In this document: one piece after another, positions 36,581 to 48,430 of the stretch
Layout of the letters: each line of letters opens with the position of its first letter
Numbering within the stretch: the first letter of the stretch is position 1
NCBI GenBank assembly: GCA_002914845.1
Contig: JXTC01000451.1
Coordinates: 126,760 to 190,759, forward strand
Source of the DNA: Trema orientale
Lineage: Eukaryota > Streptophyta > Magnoliopsida > Rosales > Cannabaceae
Length of the DNA stretch: 64,000 nt
Reading direction: 5' to 3'
Position numbers and translations under genes: made by a program
The notes under the pieces: model-generated
Databases searched by the model: none
Seen by the model: only the letters and a program-made list of their open reading frames with translations
Told to the model about the DNA's origin: nothing

Positions 36581-38259
36581 GGTAAATTATGTGTTTTATA
36601 TCATGAATGCTTGGATATTATTTGATAATGGGTGAGAAATGATTAAAGAATGTCTATAATAGTGATTTGGAAATTATTGTGTTTAAATAGGTATTTTTTT
36701 GTATATTCATCTTCGTCTTCCAGACATCACAGGTCAAGTTAATCTTGCCTCATGGTCAGTAAAAACTTGACCTAATCCTCTTAACCTATAGATCAACATT
36801 ATAATCACCTAGCTATAAGTTAATTGTAATCTTAATTTAGTGATTTTTGGAAATTAGTTTTTCCACAAAAATGACAAATATCAAATATTATCGTTTTTGT
36901 GAAGTATACAGTTTTTGGGAGAAAAATTACACTTACACTAATTATGAAAGCGTGGGTGACCTTAGCTCAAAATCTTTTAGATTGGAGGTAATAATTATTT
37001 TTGACATTGAGTGAGTCAATAGATTCTTGATTTGTGGACAAGAAGTTCATGACTTAGGTCAAGACTCTCTTGACCTGAGACCTGAGATCAAGAAAGTCAA
37101 GACCTTATAACTTTATTTACATTATGATTTTTCTTTCTTCCCTAGTGGTAATATACTTGTCTTTATTTAGCAAGCATGGTAACGATAAGTTAGCAAGAAG
37201 GACATGTGTGCTGGGAAGGTGCATTTCCATAAAACTATGCACAGGATGGTCGAGATTATAGAGGAAAAGATAACTAAGAGGCATAAAACATTGTTTGCTG
37301 AAACATGTGTTAATCATTAATGTCTGGACAGATTGTGCACAACATGATACGTAGTTATTTGATAATAATATTTTTGCATAATACCCGTAGCACATGTCTG
37401 CTTAATATTGTACTTGCATTTCATTGAAAAAAAAAAAGACTATAGATTATAAAGATTTAACTTGATTGACTTAAATGTTTTGCTAGTAACTGTAAAAACA
37501 CATTATATTTACAAGTCAAGAATTGCTCAACCAATGGTCAAGAACATCTTGACTACAAGTTATGCACTTCATGGTCACCTCTCAATAAGTTAAAAAAGCA
37601 TTGAGTATAAGTTACAGAAAACTTCAATGACTTAAAACACGTTTTGTCTACAGGTCAAGAATATTTTGACCTCTGGTTAAGAATATCTTGACCCCTGATT
37701 AAGATATTTTTTACCAAGGCTCGTAAATATTAATTTAAATAATAAATAAATGTTCTCATAAATAATAAAAGACGATAAAGAAAATTAACATTTTTTTATC
37801 ATTTTTGTTTAGTATAAGAACATTTTGATTTGGACAAGTTAGTTTCTCCACCCATGCTTTTCACAATAACTATAAGCATAATTTTCGTCCCAGCAACTGT
37901 ATACTTCATAAAAAAAATAATATTTGTCATCCCTACAGAAAAACTAAATTTCAAAAATTACTCAATCAGGATTATAATTACCTCATAAGTGATTGTAATA
38001 TTGATCTATTGGTCAAGAAAAATTTGACCTATAGAGGTCAAGATTATCTTTACATATAGAGATCAAGTTTTTATTGACCATGAGACAAGATCAATTTGAC
38101 CTACGATATCTAAAAGACCATTACGAAGATGCATATATGAAAAATATGAATATTTCAACATAATAATTTCTATATCACTTCTATAGATCTCATTTAATCA
38201 TTTTTCACTTATTACCAAACAATATCCAAGCATTCATGATACAAAATATATAGCTTACC
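36581..38259. mobile_element. foldback element, 1.68 kb, with ~380-bp inverted arms and paired GGTCAA/TTGACC motifs
   Basis: The left arm (36581 to about 36960) matches the complement of the right arm (about 37870-38259): GGTAA, then TATCATGAATGCTTGGATAT at the tip, ATGATTAAA, CATCTTCGT, GGTCAAGTTAATCTTG/GGTCAAATTGATCTTG, TTAGTTTTTC, ATGACAAATAT and GAAGTATACAGTT in the same order. Across the arms and centre at least a dozen GGTCAA or TTGACC words occur, often as face-to-face pairs about 20-40 bp apart. No transposase is present; the 92-codon minus-strand frame (37395-37117) is unremarkable. No clear target duplication was found, so the superfamily is open. Confidence 0.75.
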
Positions 38260-39727
38260 TTACCTTCAGATGCCAAAGTTCCCTAACAATGTCTAAGCAA
38301 TTACCAAGCTGAGTGCTTTTTATAAAGAAGCTTCGATCAACAGGAAAATGAACAGACAGGGAGAAAGAGACAAAGAACACGACAACAATGGAAGAACTGA
38401 AGAGAAATAATGTAGATGAAAGAGAAGAAAGAAAGGAAAAAAAATGGAAGAGAAAAATGCATTTAATGTTCCCACTAACCTTCCAATTTTCAAGAATGGC
38501 AACTTTGGAATACATTTATTTCTCTATCTACCATGTCTCAAAAAAGTTCAATTTTCGGTCCTAAAATTGTCGATATATCATGCTAGTCCTAAAAAAGTCC
38601 ATATGGGCTCAAATAAGTCCTATCCATGTTCTTTTCTCATTGAAAAATTTTGGATGGCTAAAACTTTTCAAAAATTCTATATTTATTTAGAAAAATATCA
38701 CTCTTCAATAATATTTAGGAAAATAATTTTTAAAAAATTGGTACATCTTAAAGGTACTCAAGGTAACCAATCAAGTTACTTGGAACATATATAGAGTTGC
38801 TTGAGGTAATAGTTTGGTTACTTCAAGTAATGTGACTAATTATCTCAAGTAACTCATTAATTAGTGAAAAATGATATGTTTATAAATATTTTTAAAAATG
38901 ATATTTTTCTAAATAATTCCAAAATTTTTCCAAAAAATTTTTAAAAATCCAGAATTTTTCAAATTTTTTTTTTAAATTATAACATATAAATTCAAATTTC
39001 CTTACATAATATAGTCATAGAAAAAACTACTTTGACCCAAATTACTCTTAGGTCCAAATCCGAAGTCCAGAATTTCTATAGGAAATGGCAGTTTTTCAAG
39101 AAAGGTGTTCGTATTTAAGAAAATTGACAAGTTCTAGATGTTTGCACCTTAGTAGTGGCTTTGTGAGTGCGTGACATGAAGGACGTTTATAATTTAGAGA
39201 TAGAATGACATATATGGGTATATTCCAAGCTCCACCATAAAAGTAGCAAAACATTGAACTTGAATGTTTTTTTTTTCAACTTGAATGTTTGGTAGCATAA
39301 AAAAAAAATCGAAAGAAATTCACCTAATTTGATTGCATATGAGAAGGAACAAGAAAGAGAGACAGAGAGAGAAGAAGTAAATATTAAATATATAAGAAGT
39401 CTCTTCAACTAAATACAAGCTAAGCTAAGAATATAAGATTTAAGTCTACACAAGCTAGCTTAAATGATTGAACTTTCCCAAAAAAATTCGACTCCCAAAA
39501 CACGCCAAATTAGTCCCAGTCGAAAGCGCAAAAGCCAAAATGTATTTGCTACTTATAAATGAACGTAATGAAGTAAACTTGGCAAACCATGAATTAATAT
39601 CAAGAAGCCGAAAAGCTGACCATCGATCCACATTCTATATTCTATGTACATTTATGTATGCTACCTATACATATATATATATGTTCCTAAAGATCATAGT
39701 AATTTTATTGAAGTCTCTCGTAGAAAG
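38260..39727. other. intergenic, no gene recognised
   Basis: Contains short CAAGTTACT/AAGTAACT repeats around 38755-38860. Open frames are short and without family resemblance. Immediately downstream begins the FCP1-like gene. Confidence 0.45.
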
Positions 39728-40726
39728 ATGGCTGGTAACAAGCTTAGCAGCATGAAAGGAAAACTGGTATATGAGAGCGACGACGAAGAAGAGGGTTCCA
39801 AGGACTTTGACCTTTTGTTGGAGAAACTGAGCCTTGGTCAACGAAAGAAGAAACTTGTCATTGTTTCTCTCGGTGGATTGCTTTGTCACAGAGTCTACCG
39901 TTATGACAGGTCTAGTGTTCCAAGATTTCGTGTTCCTGATGCATCATATGGGAGCTTTTTTGGTAAGAAATTTATTCAATTTTTGTTATTTTATTTGCAA
40001 TATTTATCTTTGGAATCCATTTTTTAATTTTCTTTTAGGATATATATATATACATATATCTGTATGTTTTTGTGTGTGTGTGTGTGTGTATTTGTGTGTA
40101 ATGTATATATTTGTTTCTTTTGTAGTTTACAAGAGGCCTTATTGTGAAGAGTTCATGAAGTTTTGCTTGGAAAGATTTGAAGTGGGAATATGGTCCTCTG
40201 CGAGGGAGTTAGTATTGATATATTTTACCTATTAAATTCTACTTCTTTATTTTCATTAATAACTTAATTATAAATCTAACTACACACAAGAATAATTATA
40301 TCAATTATATATGTCACAATTTTCATGGCTTTATAGTAATAACTATCAGATGGTACCTGAACAATGCACTGGATTGCATAATGAAAGGATTAAAGAGCAA
40401 GTTGTTATTTGCATGGGTGAGTAGGAAATTCGATTAGCGTTATTCTTTTGTCACATGAATTTGTGACGATCAATTCGAATAATTAAATTTTCTGGAATAA
40501 CGTTAGTTTTAATTTTAATAATTGTATTTCAGGACCAAAATGAATGTACTAATTCTGGATTCTCTACTTTGGAGAATAAACACAAACCCTTGTTTCTGAA
40601 GGAGTCGAATAAATTGTGGCAAAACAAGTACCTTTGCAGAGGGCAATATTCTTCATCAAACACCCTCTTAATAGATAATAAGCCTTACAAAGCGCTACTT
40701 AATCCCGTAATTATGTTCTATTAATT

Positions 40727-40759
<33 letters not shown>

Positions 40760-41152
40760 CTCTTTATTTTGGTCCTTTTATATCTTTAGTTTGTACTTGT
40801 AATATTTTCGTAACATTTATTTCAATTTGTTACAGCCACACACATCTATTTTTACTGAGCATGAATACAAGGTTGATGATGTTGATGACGTGGCTTTAGG
40901 TAAGTGCCTTGATTAATAATATGATATCTTTGTATTGTCTTAATTTATTTTTAAAGTAATTTGTTTGAATGTAATTTTATTTGATTAGGTCCTAAGAGTG
41001 AGCTTCGTCTTTACCTGGATGAATTGGCAGAAGCAGATGATATTCCTTCTTTTGTTAAAGGACATCCATTTGGGCAGCCAGCCATAAGTCCAGACCATTC
41101 TGATTGGAATTTCTATTCCAAGGTGGTTCGTCGTTTTGAAAAGAGTACTTGA
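39728..41152 (+). pseudogene. FCP1-like (NLI-interacting factor, HAD) phosphatase family member, catalytically degenerate and frameshifted
   Basis: Exons by splice signals: 39728-39962, 40126-40207, 40337-40416, 40533-40706, 40836-40899, 40989-41152, about 265 residues in all. Family blocks in order: KKKLVIVSLGGLLCHRVYR, VYKRPYCEEFMKFCLERFEV, GIWSSA, NSGFSTLENKH, NTLLIDNKPYKALLNP, ELRLYLDELAEADD and FVKGHPFGQPAIS. Active FCP1/SCP-type HAD enzymes carry DxDxT/V; plant relatives have DLNGLL at that place, here SLGGLL, so the nucleophile Asp is missing; the later DD is DN. The end of exon 3 reads TGCATGG before GTGAGT, one base too many for exon 4 (GACCAAAATG, phase 0) to be in frame: with the normal donor, translation would stop three codons into exon 4. 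Either a pseudogene or a consensus error combined with a non-catalytic paralogue. Confidence 0.72.
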
Positions 41153-41923
41153 GTAGTTAGTTTGGCATCGTGAATATCATTTGGTATGATGAATATCATT
41201 ATTAGGATTATGATCATGAATTATCTTATAGAATTATCATATATTCCGCTCTATGTTTTGATTTTTGATTTCATTGTGGTTTTTGAGATTGGAGTAACAC
41301 ATACTATGCGTTATATATCGAATTCGCATTTTTATTTACATATTGTTACAAATATTTTGATATAATGTAAATTAAATATTTTGATGTTTATTATTATTAT
41401 TTTGCGTCCATTTTGTAAAATGAAAGAACATAATGGATGTAGGCCAATAACGGAATACAAAGCAGATATAGGACAATACCAAGCAGACAGCAGTATTAAG
41501 ACAAGTTATTGAACGACATCAAAGAAAATAAACGACATAATATGAAAATACGACCATACTATAGTGTTTTTTTATTTTTATTTTTTTAAAAATGGGTTCA
41601 AAGTTCATAGTAACTTTTCTGGGTTTCCCCTGTTAGAGGACAGCGCTGCAGTGCTTAATTGTCGTATACTGTGAGCTGAACGCTAAGTAGCGGACTCACG
41701 CGGCGGTTGATGAGCCACAATATTAAACGACATCAGAAAATAAACGACAATCAAATTTAAATGTCGTTAAAATTGTAAAAGTTGAGAAAACGACAATATA
41801 GTTGAGGCGTTACAACTGACAAATTAGCCAATGAAACGACAAGAGGAGGGCTAAACTACATAAACAACCAAACGCAATAAATGACAATATAATTTGTACA
41901 TGACAACATCTGGAAAAATGTTT

Positions 41924-41956
<33 letters not shown>

Positions 41957-43341
41957 TTGAGGTAAAATGGGAAAGCGAAGAAAAAAAAAATAATGTTACA
42001 AAGAATTCAAATGTATTCTTTTTTACGTTCTCTTAATGTTATTATTTGACATGTGACTTTAAAAGTTAAAAAATGTAAAGAAAAATGCATTATTATTCAT
42101 TTAGGTGGTCTCCCATTACACCAACTCACTTCAATTGGAATTACAACTCTAATGTTGTTCTTAAGTTTAATCAGAGGACGTAAGCACCTGAAATGATGCT
42201 TTTTTGTATAATCATATAAAATGTTCCCAGTACTTATATTTTGGAATCAAATTGCATTGTTATCGTTTAGTTATTATCTATACTTTACTTTATTTATGTT
42301 ATTCATTTCAGCTCTTTATGTTATGAACTTTATTTATGGACCTTTTGCTTGTAAGTTGTAACCCCTTCTCTTATAAGTGAATTATCTCCATTTTTATTTT
42401 TCAACAGTCTAACAATTTGTTGTAGTTTTTCGTTTGAGACTATACGACATCCGAGGATATTAAAGGACAACAAACCTATTGAAAAGACATACAAGTTGGA
42501 AACGACGACTAATTAGCAGAAAACAAAATTCTAGAAATGCGACATTCACATGAAAAGGCAATAAATTAAGTAACGTAAAGATGTTTTTAGGTAATAATTG
42601 ACAATAAATATCATAACAGATATATAAAAAAAAATGAATATAAATACAATAAATCGAGGACCATATGAAATGACAATTGACTAAAATCATTATATGAAGA
42701 AACAACAATAAGTTAGATCCACGACAAGTACATAGGACAACTGTAGTTGAACGTGAAACGCTTTGATAATAAGTACGAAAAATGACAATGACGGACAAAC
42801 GACACTCTCTATCTAAAACGATTGTCAAAGTTTTTACACTCATACTACTAATGCTCCCACTGATAAAAAGATTCTTTTTTAAAGTTTATCAAAATTAATC
42901 TTTATTGTCATGTTACTTATTTAATTTTACCTAAATACCCAAATCATTTTCTTTATGAACCATGGCCATTTCAAGCTTCTTCACTAATATCCTCTATGAA
43001 TTTTTATTGCAATCGATGTCTTAAAAGGTGAGTCGTCATCATCGAATCTAATTTTTCAATCTTAAATTGGAGTTTCTGAACTCAAATATAGTTTTTTCAA
43101 CCAAGGTCGAGCTGTATTCAACTGGAGTTGAAAATTTTCAATCATAGTTGAGATTTTTCTAGATAATAGGGATGTAGGGGCAAGTTCAAAATTCCGATTT
43201 TTTTTTTTAAAAAAAAAAAAAACAAAAGTTTAGTTCAATAAATAATTTATATTTTGTCTCTTAATTGATAATGAAAATTGAAAAAAAAAGGGTCAAACTT
43301 GATAATGTTCTAAATAGATTTTTATTTTAAAAAAATAGTAA
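41153..43341. repeat. intergenic region with dispersed ACGACA motifs, possible remnant of a DNA transposon
   Basis: From about 41500 to 42830 words such as AAACGACAT, AAACGACAA, AACGACGAC and ATGTCGTT recur every few tens of bases, mostly in one orientation. This resembles subterminal repeats of CACTA-type elements, and CACTATAGTATGG occurs on the minus strand at 41566. No matching opposite end or transposase could be found. A GC-richer island lies at 41630-41720. No gene supported. Confidence 0.4.
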
Positions 43342-43531
43342 AAAAAATTAGGGGATGGCTACGGTAGGGGCGTCCCTACGTAGGGTCATGCCTTAATTAT
43401 CGTTGGATGGGAATCTGTGGGGAATAACGGGAATCTGTGGAGAATCTATTTATATACAGATTCTCATCCAACGGTGAATAGACAGGGCCCTACGTAGGGG
43501 CGCCCCTACTGTAGACGCGCCCAAAAAATTA
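43342..43531. mobile_element. 172-bp MULE-type MITE, copy A, with 9-bp target duplication
   Basis: Element 43351-43522, flanked by AAAAAATTA at 43342-43350 and 43523-43531. Ends: GGGGATGGCTACGGTAGG and, on minus, GGGCGCGTCTACAGTAGG. Arms of about 66 bp can pair (GTTGGATGGGAATCTG inside both). Nearly the same sequence, opposite orientation, as copies B-D. The GGGCGCGTCTACAGTAG end resembles the 7.3-kb MULE end (GGGCGCATCTATAGTAG). Confidence 0.9.
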
Positions 43532-43745
43532 TATTTATTGAAATTTGTAGATATTGGAACACAAAAGGAAAATGTGACAAAAAAATATATATTAGTGTTA
43601 TTTAAGGGCAAGAATAATAGTCTTATTAGAATTCAAACAACTAAAATGCAAAATTTTTGCATTCTCTTTTTTGTTTTCCAATTTCACATTTTAATAATAT
43701 TACAAAGCATAATAGATTCTACATGTTAAGTAGTTGCCTCAAATA

Positions 43746-44502
43746 TGAATATGCCCGTGCCCGATGCCCCTGGCCAGCCTGATCACCAGCAATGCACTCA
43801 TATGCAATGCCGACTAGTTTCGTCCTGCTTTAGGCTCCTCAAGGGAATAGCTCTAGCTCCCGACCAGTTTGTGCAGTGGTGGCCTAGCCCCATATCGATC
43901 ATCCTATAGATCTCCTGCACGCACCTCTGGAATCATCCCGTCTAGTCAATAATGTTTCTATGCAGTTTGTCCTGCCTAGCACCTTACAAGAGGTTACAAA
44001 CCCTCCCCCATCGAAAAACTATGCACGTCCTCGTGCATGCAACCATCTCTGTCGAAATGCTCTGCCCTACCTACTTTTTCACTTAGTATGCACACTTGCA
44101 TTTAGGGGAACATACCTATGCTGTCGCTTGGTGTGGACGTAGTCTCCACACCACATTACATTTCGCTATAGTTTCAGTAGAGGTTCGGTTGCCTCTGATG
44201 ATTTCTTTCCCATAGAACACGACAGTGTGCCTCTTGCACATCGTCTCTGATACCATTTGTCATCCTATGCAGGGCCCGACTCTCTAGGCTAGCCTGCTCA
44301 CCAGCAATGCGCTCATATATAATGTCGATTGGTTTTACCCTGCCTTGGGCTTCTCAAGGGAACAACTCCAGCTCGTGTAGGGGTAGCCTAGCCCCATATC
44401 GATCATCTCATAGATCTCTCGTACGTACTTCTAGAGTTATCCCACCCAATCAATAATGCTTCTGTGTAGCTTGTTCCGCCTAGCACCTTGCAGGGGTTAG
44501 AG
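43746..44502 (-). mobile_element. TRIM-type retroelement (terminal-repeat retrotransposon in miniature)
   Basis: Two diverged direct repeats of about 250 bp, 43746-43998 and 44258-44502, share GCCCCATATCGATCATC, CACCAGCAATGC and TGCCTAGCACCTT/CGCCTAGCACCTT. Between them are only about 260 bp. On the minus strand, two bases after the 44258 repeat end, is TGGTATCAGAG (44255-44245), the primer-binding site complementary to initiator tRNA-Met. Next to the other repeat a purine run, GGGGGAGGG (about 44009-44001 on minus), fits a polypurine tract. No gag or pol frame exists, so it would depend on other retroelements. LTR divergence indicates age; no clear target duplication was seen. Confidence 0.8.
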
Positions 44503-45241
44503 AGTGTAAAAGGGAATACATTTGGTTTCCTTCAGGATTTTAACTTATTTGATGTCGTGTACGCAAATTAATAATTGTAGAATCTAATCTTCACTTCGAT
44601 CAAGAACAATTCAAACACAAACAACAAAGAACACAAAAGAAACCAATTTACGTGGTTCAATTCTTAACGTGAGAATCCTACATCCACTGCAACTCTTAGT
44701 GTTAACAGATTTAACTAATTCTTTAACTGACATCAGGTAACCATTTTCGTTCCAACCCTTAGTGTTAATATATTTAGACCTTGGAAAAAAAAATTTAATT
44801 GTAACCATTTTCGTTCCAAACAAAACAACCGAAGTTTGAAGGACCATTTTGAATATTTTGACATTTCCCGAAAATTTTTTCTGGAATCAGGATATTTTCT
44901 TCATCAACATATACATCACAATTCAAAATCCAAAAATAGAACGTGGAAGAATAAGGAAAGAAATGTAGAGGGTCATTATATAATCTTGTCTTTGCTGTTA
45001 AAAGCTTCACATCCAATAATATCATGTCCAGTAAATGTGTCCAACCAAGAAAAAAAAATGTCTGAAACTAACTGAAAATTAATTTCTTGTAATCTAATCT
45101 TCGAAACTGTTAAAACAGCTGTGTTAATGTGATCTCTCAGTATCGCAACGCCAGCAGTTTAAATTAATTGGTTTAACTCAAGTTAACTAAACATGTCAGC
45201 CTCAAATACTCTTCGAAAAGCAGCTGCTTTTGCTGCTATTA
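44503..45241. other. intergenic, 3' side of the AHL gene
   Basis: No supported gene. Repeated words CCATTTTCGTTCCAA near 44741 and 44801 indicate a small local duplication. Confidence 0.45.
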
Positions 45242-48200
45242 TTATTCACCAGGAACAGAAACATTGATGTCTGGAGATGGGCCAAGGTCTGGTCTAGAAT
45301 CTGAGGAGCCATTCCAACCTTCAAAATGATCGGACGAGCCATTCGGGTTCTCTTTACGATCAGTAATTGTGTTGTTGTGTTCGGCTCCTACATGGCTTTG
45401 CACCGGTAAGTTTGGCATCGTGGGCAAGCAGGGCTCGACCATGACCGGTTTAGCTTGCGAAATTGGACTTGCCATTGTCACTGGTCCGTCTAGAGCTGAT
45501 GGGGCTGGAGAAGCCACCGTGTGTTCTCGATGATGCTTCCGTTTATGTACCTTGTAACCATTTGGCATGAAGCTTCCCACCACAATCTGCCAAAACCGAT
45601 AAACACACATCATCATCCAATGAAACTGATTATGATTAAGGTAAAATGATTGATTGTGTTCTATTCCATTTGTTTTGAGCAGTGTAAACAGTTCTATATA
45701 CATACATATTTTTCATTCGATAATACTAATTAAATACAAAAAGAGCTTCTGAGCAACTATTCGAACAAGGGTATCTTCGATGGGGTGATTTCAAGTATTG
45801 TATTTAGAAACGTCTTTGGTGGATTGAGCACTGTGAATAGGCAGAAACAAACAATCAAAGCATAATTTTAAAACTCCGGAGATATGGCTATGCTCATGGG
45901 ATATAGTCATTGCTCTTAATCAATAATCATAAATATTCTCATGTTCCTCCATCATGGTCCACGTTGAGACATACATAAGAATCGTGGTGTTCATTGGCAA
46001 ATGTAAGGAAAGGCCTCACCTGAATGGGACTAGCAGCCGTTAGTAAACCAGCAATGCCACCACCTATTACACGGCCATCAGGACCGGCCAAGGAGACGCT
46101 CAAGCCACCAGTACGACTTCTAGCAGTAGTGTCACTGACCGTGAATGACCCAGATAAGGACAATATCTCAAAGCGGCCCTGTGAGGAATTCAGACTTCTT
46201 AATCAAGAATGTTTATAAAGTCAATACCATTATGATTTAGGAGGACAGTAATAGGAAAAGCACAATGAACCGCAACATATAATTTCCCTAAAATGACGTT
46301 TTTGTCAAAATGAACTGCTGTGTCAAAGCCCTCCAAAATTTTGATTAGAAACTAAACTATTAACATAAAATAAGAATCATTTGTCACAGCAATGACAATG
46401 AGACATGTCTTTAACTAGCAACTTCGAGGAAGTAAGGAATGAAGACAAACTTAGCCACTAAAATAATAGCCTAAATGGGCACAAGCATGTATTGTTTAAA
46501 TAACTTTTATTTTCCTTGGAATGTAGTAAATTTAAAAGCAGTCTAGAACAAGCAAAATATCACTGAAAGGTTAAGAGAGAGAAAAGGGAATTCATAGTCA
46601 GCTTATTTGGATTATATTACAGATTGGTAAAGGTAGTTTGGACCAAAGCTAAACTTTCAAATGGGAATGGACTATTTGTTTCCTGTGGGGTGGATACTGG
46701 GTACCGGTTAGGTGGGTCGGTTTGAGAGAAAGACCCTTACTTCGTTAGCCGGCTAAGTCTATGCCTTTAGAATCCAAAACTAGATCATGCAAACAGGAAA
46801 AACGACTATCATACTCCAATAACCATATTCTCTTGACGTAACCTTAAACCGAGCTAAAAGGGCACTAATATATGCTTGAAAGTTGCATCAAATATGACCT
46901 TAAACACAAAGGTTTGAACCCCATTGGTCCCTTACTTCCAAGAACTTCAACATTTTTTTTTCAAAAAAAAAAAAATTTAAAAGAGAACCAAAATGTTGCA
47001 TTGACAATAAGAACATCATAGATTAGAGATGATTCATGCCTCATATGTCAGAATACCGCCAGAAGAACCCGGTTGGCGAATGGTAACGTTGGAAACAGCT
47101 CCATTGGCTGAGAGAACACATATTCCTCTGGGACCCTTTTGAGCAAAGGAGAGAATTTTTCCTGCTACATCCTGCATGTCAACAAGTTTGGACCGCTGTT
47201 ATTCAAAACCCAAAAGACATTTTCGGATCTGAGCAAAGATCTTGGTTGTACGGTCAAATCACTATTAAAAAAAAAATGGTGAAAAGATACACATTTTACC
47301 TCTCCAGTACTAACAGTGACCACATGAGGTGTGAAGTCCCCACCAGCTGTGTTTGCAAATATTTCACCTTCATGGATCAGAGTTCAAACGTCAGAAGAAA
47401 ACAAGAAAAAACCCAGTTCTAAATATGTAGTTTGGAGTATTTGGGAAGTTAAAATATCATATTTTGTGACAAAATTATACTTGGGTCACATTATGTGACA
47501 AAGATAATGGAGGCCCAGAAATGAGTTTTCCTCCATTCACGGTGGCAGAAACTAAAAAAACCAATTCGCTAGATTTATCTTCAGATGAAACTTAAGATCC
47601 AAAAACCACAACAAATAAAAATACTTTTTCAATAAACAATATAAACATTAGTGTATTTGGTTGGTGAAACAATTAAAGCGGAAAAAAGAAAAGAAAAAAG
47701 AAGTCTTGTCCCTATGGTTTTGCTCTGGTTTAGTTACAAATAGGAAAGAACTCTTTTTCATGGTGGGTAAGTTGGCTTTGTATTACCAAAAGAGGAATGT
47801 TAACAATGACAGAACACCCACCGCTGTGCCCTAAAATTCCTCTTCTTTACTTTCATTTTCTTGGCAAACAAGCAGGCTCACAAAAGTTATTTATTTTTCC
47901 TTTTTTTTTTCCTCAGGAAAAAAAAAAAAGAAAAAGAAAAGGCAAAACACGCCGCTGAGTTCACCTGAATTTGAGCGAGTTGAACCGTTGTTGAACTCAC
48001 CTAAAGAAGCGAGAAGCTGCCAGTTACCCGACCCAGGAGGCCTCCCTCTCCCTCGTTTGGACGAAGAAGAGAACTCAGAGGGAGAAGAAACAGGGGACGA
48101 CAGAGAAAACGGTGTCGTACTCCCGGAAGGTGGCGTCGCGTACGACAGCCTCAAGTTCCCATCGGCGTCGTATTTCCTCGGCCTCCCTCTCTTCTTCTTC

Positions 48201-48430
48201 CCAAACGAGTCAACGCTCCCCGTCCCCGTCGCCGTCACCGCCGCCGTTAGTCCTCCTCCGCCGGTACTTGACGGCGTTATTGTCGCCGTCGCCGTCGACC
48301 CAAAACTCCCCTCTGTTCCAGCGTTCACGGGGCCCACCTGGTGAGCTACCAAGTTGCTTAACGGAGCTGGGGGTGACTCAGTCCCCGAGTTCACGGGTGA
48401 CCCAGAAACCGTGCTCTCCTTTTCTTCCAT
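45242..48430 (-). CDS. AT-hook motif nuclear-localized (AHL) protein, two AT-hooks plus PPC/DUF296 domain, five exons
   Basis: A nuclear protein that binds AT-rich minor groove DNA and, through PPC-domain oligomers, represses or tunes transcription. Exons: 48430-48001, 47367-47300, 47171-47040, 46178-46020, 45586-45242, giving 377 residues. AT-hook 1: KKKRGRPRKY (78-87); AT-hook 2: KRGRGRPPGS (125-134). The PPC domain covers about residues 150-275 with TPHVVTV, GKILSFAQKGPRGICVLSAN, GRFEILSLSGSF (211-222), RSRTGGLSVSLAGPDGRV and IVVGSFMPNGYK. The N-terminus and C-terminal tail are low-complexity (Ser/Thr/Gly; Asn/Pro/Ser), as usual. Two hooks and introns in the PPC domain place it in the intron-containing clade. 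Three introns are GT-AG; intron 3 (47039-46179) begins with GC. Which Arabidopsis AHL is closest cannot be decided from memory. Confidence 0.94.

Noticed and set aside
45939..46218. Plus-strand open frame at 46024-46218
   Set aside because: Antisense shadow of AHL exon 4, which has clear PPC-domain conservation on the minus strand.
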